From positions 1-64,000 of the forward strand of contig DWWS01000032.1 of the NCBI GenBank assembly GCA_019119595.1: 64,000 nt of DNA, given 5' to 3'. The translations under genes were made by a program, and so were the position numbers. Every line of letters starts with the position of its first letter. Position 1 is the first letter of the stretch. The notes under the pieces were generated by a model. That model saw only the letters and a program-made list of their open reading frames with translations. It ran no database searches and was not told the origin of the DNA. Positions 59,287 through 64,000 of the stretch are shown here, one piece after another. This DNA comes from Candidatus Eisenbergiella merdavium. Lineage in GTDB: Bacteria > Bacillota > Clostridia > Lachnospirales > Lachnospiraceae.

Positions 59287-60054
59287 TCACCGCCGCTTCA
59301 TAAGCCGCACCGCCGCCAGCAGCCAGGAATGGGGGCAGACCTTCGCAAGCAGACGGAATGCCCTGATGGGCAGGCTGTACACCGCCACAGAGCGTCCCTT
59401 TGCGGAGGCGGCGAGGGCGTGATCCGCCACAGCTCCCGCGTCAGCCATCACGTACTTTTTGATGGCGAGGGTGGAGGCTTTTTTCTCGGCCCGCTCAAAA
59501 AACTCCGTGCGCACCGGGCCGGGGCAGACGGAGGTGACCAGAATGCCCCGGCCCTTCAGCTCCTCTCCCAGCGCGCGGGAAAGGCTGAGCACATAGGCCT
59601 TTCCCGCCGCATAGACCGCGAAGCCGGGCTGGGGCAGGAAGGCCGCGCTGCTGGCGAGCTGAATGATGCGGCTGTGTTTTTTCATATAGGGAAGGCACAG
59701 AAGGGTCATCTGTGTCAGCGCCCGGCAGTTCAAGTCGATCATGCCAAGTTGCTCTTCCGCTTCCAGCTCCTGCATGTCTCCCATTATCCCGTAGCCGGAG
59801 CTGTTGATGAGCATGCGGATCACGGGGCGCTCCCGCTTCAGCGTTCTGTCGAAAGCGTCCATCTGTCCGGAATCGGTCAGATCCATGTCAAAAATGCGTA
59901 CTTTATGCTTCATGCGGCGGGAAAGCTCCTCAAGCCTTTCCCGCCTCCTTGCGATCAACCAGAATTCGTCTATGGTGCGAAGGCCTGCATCCAGCCGGAG
60001 GGCGAATTCCCGCCCCATTCCGGAGGAAGTGCCCGTGATGATGATGATATTCAT
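59287..60054 (-). CDS. SDR family NAD(P)-dependent oxidoreductase
   Basis: A 255-residue short-chain dehydrogenase. Motifs: TGTSSGMGRE at the N-terminus, SSGYG, YAAGKAY as active site (~150) and SVCPGPVRT. ATG 60054 follows AAAGGA; 39 nt of upstream frame are excluded. Length and the C-terminal membrane-type tail resemble the DltE/YdfG-like group. Substrate unknown. Confidence 0.85.
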   Translation of the reverse strand: MNIIIITGTSSGMGREFALRLDAGLRTIDEFWLIARRRERLEELSRRMKHKVRIFDMDLTDSGQMDAFDRTLKRERPVIRMLINSSGYGIMGDMQELEAEEQLGMIDLNCRALTQMTLLCLPYMKKHSRIIQLASSAAFLPQPGFAVYAAGKAYVLSLSRALGEELKGRGILVTSVCPGPVRTEFFERAEKKASTLAIKKYVMADAGAVADHALAASAKGRSVAVYSLPIRAFRLLAKVCPHSWLLAAVRLMKRR

Positions 60055-60106
60055 GAAAAATCCTTTCCTCAGCCGTTTTTGGGAAATATGCAACGAGTAA
60101 AAATAC

Positions 60107-60724
60107 TCAGCGGATAAAATTCGTCATTTCTCCGGTTTCCCTTTCCGGCAGGCCGTATTTCTCCTTACCGAGCTGAATGCTCCGCATCAGGAAGGTCATG
60201 TTGCGGGCCAGCGTGCGCATAACGCGCAGGCCTTCCGCATCCTGAGCCGCTTCTCCCGGCAGCCTTCCGTGGATGCTGTTCCAGTAGCAGCTTGAGGCCA
60301 CAGGCATTCCGGAAATGGTAAAAAATTTGTTCAGCTCATCGAAGGTTGCGGAAAGGCCGCCCCGTCTCGCCGCCACAACCGCGGCTCCCACCTTCATGCT
60401 TTTGTCAAAATGGGTGCTGTAGAAAAGCCGGGTGAGAAAGGCCACCAGCGTTGCGTTCGCGGACGCATAATATACCGGGCTTGCCGCCACCAGCCCGTCA
60501 CATGCCTCAAATTTGGCAGCGGCCTCGTTCACTGCATCGTCAAATACGCATCTGCCCGTCTGCGCACAGCGTCCGCAGGCGATGCAGCCTCTGATATCCT
60601 GATTGCCGATAAAAAGAGTTTCCGTTTCGATTCCTTCCTGCACGAATACTTTTTCCATTTCCCTCAGGGCGATGGATGTATTTCCCTCCGCTCTGGGGCT
60701 TCCGTTGATCAACAATACCTTCAT
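60107..60724 (-). CDS. Flavodoxin-fold NAD(P)H-dependent FMN reductase-like protein
   Basis: A 205-residue flavoprotein. The FMN-binding loop is NGSPRAEGNT (~6-15), with DIRGCIACGRCAQTGRC (Cys-rich insert) and PVYYASANATLVAF near the flavin ring site. Fits the multimeric flavodoxin WrbA/iron-sulfur flavoprotein group. ATG 60724 is preferred; 18 nt of upstream frame include a ribosome site GGAGG. It precedes the SDR gene on the same strand. Confidence 0.85.
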   Translation of the reverse strand: MKVLLINGSPRAEGNTSIALREMEKVFVQEGIETETLFIGNQDIRGCIACGRCAQTGRCVFDDAVNEAAAKFEACDGLVAASPVYYASANATLVAFLTRLFYSTHFDKSMKVGAAVVAARRGGLSATFDELNKFFTISGMPVASSCYWNSIHGRLPGEAAQDAEGLRVMRTLARNMTFLMRSIQLGKEKYGLPERETGEMTNFIR

Positions 60725-60753
60725 GCTGCCTGATACCTCCATATACAGCTTCA

Positions 60754-60795
60754 GCCGGAAAGACAGCGGAAGGATATCCGCCCTCTTTCCGGCTC
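60754..60795. terminator. Hairpin between leuD and the flavoprotein gene
   Basis: GCCGGAAAGA...TCTTTCCGGC with an inner AGCGGA/TCCGCC form a long stem. It follows leuD (60894) by 100 nt on the minus strand; no U-run on that strand, so a terminator or attenuator is only likely. Confidence 0.55.
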
Positions 60796-60893
60796 ATGTT
60801 TACTTTATCTTTGCACTCCGGGCGGTTCTGACTGCCGCCTGCTGTTTTCGCGTCTGCAAGAACGGATCCGCTTTCTGCGGCACGGGTAAATTT

Positions 60894-61385
60894 CTACTGC
60901 TTCGCGTTAATGTAGTTCACCAGACCCTCCGCGTCGATGATCTTCTGCATGAATTCCGGGAATGCCTGTCCCTGATAGGAGGTTCCCTTCGTCAGATCGG
61001 TGATCACGCCGGTGTCAAAATTCACTTCCACCTGATCTCCCGCCTCTATTTCCGCCGCCGCTTTGGGGCATTCGATGATGGGGAGGCCGATGTTGATGGC
61101 GTTGCGGTAAAAGATCCGGGCGAAGGTCTCCGCGATCACGCAGCTCACGCCCGCCGCCTTGATGGCGATGGGAGCATGCTCTCTGGAGGAGCCGCAGCCG
61201 AAATTCTTCTCGGCCACGATGATGTCTCCCTTCTGCACGTTTTTGATGAATTCCGTATCGATGTCCTCCATGCAGTGCGAGGCCAGCTCCGCCGGATCGG
61301 AGGAATTCAGATAACGCGCGGGAATGATCACGTCCGTATCGATATTATCGCCGTATTTGAATACGCGTCCATTTGCATTCTTCAT
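60894..61385 (-). CDS. leuD: 3-isopropylmalate dehydratase small subunit
   Basis: A 163-residue swivel-domain subunit that, with LeuC, isomerises isopropylmalate in leucine synthesis. [18 protein letters not shown] (~55-72) and [14 protein letters not shown] are family motifs. The short form matches the two-subunit clostridial/archaeal type. It is 33 nt after leuC. Homoaconitase or dimethylmalate dehydratase are related alternatives. Confidence 0.92.
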   Translation of the reverse strand: MKNANGRVFKYGDNIDTDVIIPARYLNSSDPAELASHCMEDIDTEFIKNVQKGDIIVAEKNFGCGSSREHAPIAIKAAGVSCVIAETFARIFYRNAINIGLPIIECPKAAAEIEAGDQVEVNFDTGVITDLTKGTSYQGQAFPEFMQKIIDAEGLVNYINAKQ

Positions 61386-61418
61386 TGCTTTTCTCCATTT
61401 CTTGATTCTGCTTGAAAT

Positions 61419-62687
61419 TTATGCCTCCAGCGCGCCGGGCCAGGAAATGGTTCCCGTCACCGCGCTGGCCGCGGCCACGGCGGGGCTTGCCAGGTAGATT
61501 TCCGAATTCACATGACCCATGCGGCCGACAAAATTCCGGTTGGTGGTGGAAACGCAGCGCTCGCCCTCCGCGAGAACGCCCATGTATCCGCCCAGGCAGG
61601 GGCCGCAGGTGGGAGTGCTGACCACGGCTCCGGCTTCGATGAAGATTTTCAGGAGTCCCTCCTCCATAGCCTGCAGGTAGATGGCCTGTGTCGCGGGGAT
61701 GATGATGCAACGCACGCCCTTCGCCACATGACGGCCCTTCAGGATCCGTGCGGCGCAACGGATATCCTCTATCCTTCCGTTGGTGCAGGAGCCGATGACC
61801 ACCTGGTCGATCTTAAGAGAAGGATCGATCTCGTCGATGGTCTTCGTGTTTTCCGGAAGATGCGGGAAGGCGACGGTGGGCCGCAGCGCAGACAGGTCTA
61901 TGGTGATCTCCTCGTCATACACGGCGTCCGCATCCGCCTCATAGACCACAGGCGTTTTGGAGGAATGCTCCTTTATGTAGGTAAACGCCTGCTCATCCAC
62001 CGGGAAGATGCCGTTCTTCGCGCCCGCCTCGATGGCCATGTTGGCGATGGTGAAGCGGTCGTCCATGCACAGGCTCGCCACGCCGTCCCCGGCAAACTCC
62101 AGGGATTTGTACAGAGCGCCGTCCACGCCGATCCTTCCGATCAGATGCAGGATCACGTCCTTGCCGGAAACCCATTCAGGCAGGCTTCCCGTGAGGGTCA
62201 CGCGGATCGCGGAAGGAACCTTGAACCAGGCTTTTCCCGTGGCCATTCCCGCCGCCATGTCCGTGCTGCCAACGCCGGTGGAAAAGGCGCCCAGCGCCCC
62301 GTAGGTGCAGGTGTGGGAATCCGCTCCGATCACCACGTCTCCCGCCACCACCAGACCTTTTTCCGGAAGGAGGGCATGCTCGATTCCCATCTCGCCCACC
62401 TCGAAATAATTGGTGATCTGATTCCGATATGCAAATTCTCTCACACATTTGCAGTGCTCCGCCGATTTGATATCCTTATTCGGGACAAAATGATCCGGCA
62501 CCAGCGCGATCTTATCCTTGTCAAAAACGCCGTCCACCTTCATTTTTTCCATTTCCCTGATCGCGACCGGGCTGGTAATGTCATTGCCGAGCACCAGATC
62601 CAGATCCGCCTCGATGAGCTGTCCCGCTTCCACGGACTCAAGCCCCGCGTGAGCGGCCAGGATCTTTTGTGTCATAGTCATTCCCAT
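61419..62687 (-). CDS. leuC: 3-isopropylmalate dehydratase large subunit
   Basis: A 422-residue aconitase-family subunit with a [4Fe-4S] cluster. Cys ligands are in [13 protein letters not shown] (~295) and [11 protein letters not shown] (~355). [20 protein letters not shown] is the N-terminal family segment. ATG 62687 follows GGAGG; upstream in-frame codons are ignored. The divergent LysR gene at 62909 and a shared AT-rich promoter region suggest regulation by that protein. leuA and leuB are not in the window. Confidence 0.93.
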   Translation of the reverse strand: MGMTMTQKILAAHAGLESVEAGQLIEADLDLVLGNDITSPVAIREMEKMKVDGVFDKDKIALVPDHFVPNKDIKSAEHCKCVREFAYRNQITNYFEVGEMGIEHALLPEKGLVVAGDVVIGADSHTCTYGALGAFSTGVGSTDMAAGMATGKAWFKVPSAIRVTLTGSLPEWVSGKDVILHLIGRIGVDGALYKSLEFAGDGVASLCMDDRFTIANMAIEAGAKNGIFPVDEQAFTYIKEHSSKTPVVYEADADAVYDEEITIDLSALRPTVAFPHLPENTKTIDEIDPSLKIDQVVIGSCTNGRIEDIRCAARILKGRHVAKGVRCIIIPATQAIYLQAMEEGLLKIFIEAGAVVSTPTCGPCLGGYMGVLAEGERCVSTTNRNFVGRMGHVNSEIYLASPAVAAASAVTGTISWPGALEA

Positions 62688-62763
62688 CTCATATAACCTC
62701 CGTCTTATTGATAAAATCAGTGTATCATATACGAAGATTCCGGGAAAATACCTTTCTTTCATG

Positions 62764-62792
62764 TTTACTATAATAGCATGTTATATTATAAT
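62764..62792 (+). promoter_or_regulatory. Promoter candidate in the leuC-LysR divergent region
   Basis: TTTACT (62764-62769), 17-nt spacer and TATAAT (62787-62792). The spacer contains ATAATAGCATGTTAT, a TAA-N7-TTA dyad that resembles the T-N11-A site of LysR regulators. The same AT-rich segment may serve the minus-strand leuC promoter. Confidence 0.5.
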
Positions 62793-62886
62793 TTATTATA
62801 ATGAATGCAAGTTATGAAAAAAGTCCGATATGTGAGGATATCGTATCGCCTGACGGCGGTAAAAAGGAGAAGATTGCAGCGCTGAA

Positions 62887-62903
62887 GCGCTTCGGCATGG
62901 AGG
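62887..62903 (+). repeat. Dispersed ribosome-site leader motif, copy 7
   Basis: The plus strand reads GCGCTTCGGCATGGAGG before the LysR start at 62909, the same motif as on the minus strand elsewhere. Confidence 0.6.
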
Positions 62904-62908
62904 AAAGC

Positions 62909-63817
62909 ATGGAACAGAATCTGAATCTCTATCATATTTTTGTCACGGTGGCCAGGTGCAAAAACATCTCGGGAGCGGCAAGGGCGCTCTATATCAGCCA
63001 GCCCGCCATCAGCAAGGCCATCTCCCGGCTGGAGCAGAGCCTGAACACCACCCTTTTCCTGCGCTCCAGCCGGGGCGTGAAGCTCACGGAGGCCGGGGAG
63101 ATCCTTTACCGGCAGGTGGAAAACGCCTTTCTCGCCATCAATCAGGGGGAACAGCAGCTAAAGAAGATGCAGGAGCTTGGCATGGGCCGCCTCTCCATCG
63201 GCGTGAGCAGCACCCTCTGCAAATATGTGCTGATTCCCTATCTGCGCACGTTTGCCCGGGAAAATCCCCATATCCAGATCTCCATTTCCTGCCAGTCCAC
63301 CTACCAGACGGTGCAGGAAATGGAAAACGGCACCGTGGACATCGGCCTGATCGGGGAAAACGACCGGATGGACAAGCTGGCCTTTTATCCGGTGCAGGAG
63401 ATCGAGGATATTTTTGTCTGCACCGGAAGCTATCTGGAAAACCTGAAGGAGCGCTCCGGCCTTTCCGCCGCACCAAACGCCCGTGAGATCATCGGCGCGT
63501 CCACGATGATGCTTCTGGACAAGGGAAACATCACAAGACAGTACATCGACAAATATCTCGCGCTGGAGGGCATAACGGCGGCGCAGACCCTGGAGATCAC
63601 CTCCATGGATCTGCTCATCGAATTCGCCAGGATCGGTCTGGGGATCGCCTGTGTGATCCGCTCCTTTGTGCAGGACGAGCTGGAAGCGGGAAAGCTCATC
63701 TGTCTGCCCCTTCCCGCCTCCATTCCCACCCGGAGGATCGGATTCGCCGTGCCCAAAAACGCCCCCTTCTCTCCGGCCCTTCGGAAGTTTACGGACAGCG
63801 TGCTTGCCTCCGTATAA
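62909..63817 (+). CDS. LysR family transcriptional regulator, probable leuCD regulator
   Basis: A 302-residue LysR protein with an N-terminal winged HTH (ISGAARALYISQPAISKAISR) and a periplasmic-binding-like effector domain (~90-300). ATG 62909 follows GGAGGAAAGC; the longer upstream frame is ignored. It is divergent from leuC, so it probably activates or represses leuCD in response to a leucine-pathway intermediate (inference). Confidence 0.88.
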   Translation: MEQNLNLYHIFVTVARCKNISGAARALYISQPAISKAISRLEQSLNTTLFLRSSRGVKLTEAGEILYRQVENAFLAINQGEQQLKKMQELGMGRLSIGVSSTLCKYVLIPYLRTFARENPHIQISISCQSTYQTVQEMENGTVDIGLIGENDRMDKLAFYPVQEIEDIFVCTGSYLENLKERSGLSAAPNAREIIGASTMMLLDKGNITRQYIDKYLALEGITAAQTLEITSMDLLIEFARIGLGIACVIRSFVQDELEAGKLICLPLPASIPTRRIGFAVPKNAPFSPALRKFTDSVLASV

Positions 63818-63823
63818 TACCCC

Positions 63824-64000
63824 TCACTCCCTCTGGCAATTGGGGCAGAACGTACTGCCTCTGCCGCCGATGACTCTGCGGCGGAGGCTTTCGCCGCAGA
63901 CCGGGCATGGCTGCCCCTCTTTTCCATAGACCTGCAGGAAAGGCCCGTTGCGGTAATCCTGCCCTTTGGTTTCCAGATACTCCTCAGGCGTCATTTCGTT
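63824..64000 (-). CDS. mutM: Formamidopyrimidine-DNA glycosylase, C-terminal end (cut by window edge)
   Basis: The last 58 residues of an Fpg/Nei-type DNA glycosylase. The C-terminal zinc finger is visible as CPVCGESL...CPNCQ with VYGKEGQ before it and the DNA-binding loop RRVIGGRGSTFCP. The stop is at 63824-63826. The gene starts outside the window. MutM removes 8-oxoguanine; the family call is secure from the zinc finger, and MutM is favoured over Nei by the KEGQPC and GGRGSTFCP pattern. Confidence 0.88.
   Translation of the reverse strand, partial: NEMTPEEYLETKGQDYRNGPFLQVYGKEGQPCPVCGESLRRRVIGGRGSTFCPNCQRE

Overview
The window looks like chromosomal DNA of an anaerobic gut Firmicute, most likely a Lachnospiraceae-type Clostridium relative. 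Supporting signs are strong GGAGG ribosome sites, the short HisG plus HisZ histidine pathway, a HisIE protein carrying a HisF-like N-terminus, YesMN/LplABC-type carbohydrate uptake, an NHLM-type peptide-export locus, and remnants of a Tn916/Tn4451-like element. Nearly all genes lie on the minus strand. No rRNA, tRNA or CRISPR array was recognised.

Layout. 1-0.9 kb: 5'-part of glgB, divergent from a TetR regulator. 1.7-6.3 kb: five-gene minus operon with DUF454, a CydDC-like ABC exporter pair, YgbA_NO and a second DUF454, driven by a near-consensus promoter with a perfect 20-bp palindrome at the start site. 7-11 kb: YclNOPQ/CeuBCDE-type ferric siderophore importer with iron-box-like inverted repeats. 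11-14 kb: LysR, a ferredoxin-domain aldo/keto reductase and an SDR. 14.1-16.5 kb: eroded conjugative or mobilizable element remnant (TnpW, GNAT, HTH, broken sigma factor, DUF2798-like fragment). 16.6-17.7 kb: MerR plus a carboxymuconolactone decarboxylase-cupin fusion. 17.9-27.4 kb: carbohydrate uptake locus (SBP, two permeases, cytosolic glycosidase) with its YesMN two-component system. 27.5-30.5 kb: membrane protein, dihydrofolate reductase, small membrane protein, MATE exporter. 30.6-36 kb: hisZ-hisG-hisD-hisB-hisIE. 36-39 kb: Nudix, RecU, RluA-type pseudouridine synthase, small membrane protein.

39.1-45.5 kb holds the most unusual locus: an NHLM-type bacteriocin export operon (STAS protein, HlyD-like subunit, C39 peptidase/ABC, second ABC) followed by a double-glycine precursor with a CxxC...CxxC zinc-ribbon-like core, a second small protein with a leader-like motif, and an ECF-like sigma factor. 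No RiPP modification enzyme is adjacent. 45.6-47.6 kb: mgtE with a structured leader RNA, tandem hairpins and twin hairpins. 47.6-48.4 kb: HigBA-type toxin-antitoxin with the operator inside its promoter. 48.5-49.4 kb: a frameshifted membrane protein and another small membrane protein.

49.7-57.9 kb is a catabolic operon: a fused SMP-30 lactonase/SDR sugar dehydrogenase, an IlvD/Edd-family dehydratase, an RraA-family aldolase candidate and a GH2 beta-galactosidase, with a divergent AraC regulator. Together these could release a sugar and degrade it by a non-phosphorylating oxidative route to pyruvate and an aldehyde. 57.9-60.8 kb: AlkZ-like winged-helix protein, SDR, flavodoxin-like protein. 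60.9-63.8 kb: leuD, leuC and a divergent LysR. The right edge cuts the 3'-end of a MutM/Fpg glycosylase gene.

A short leader motif, GCTYCGGCATGGAGG, containing the ribosome site and an out-of-use ATG, recurs upstream of seven unrelated genes.
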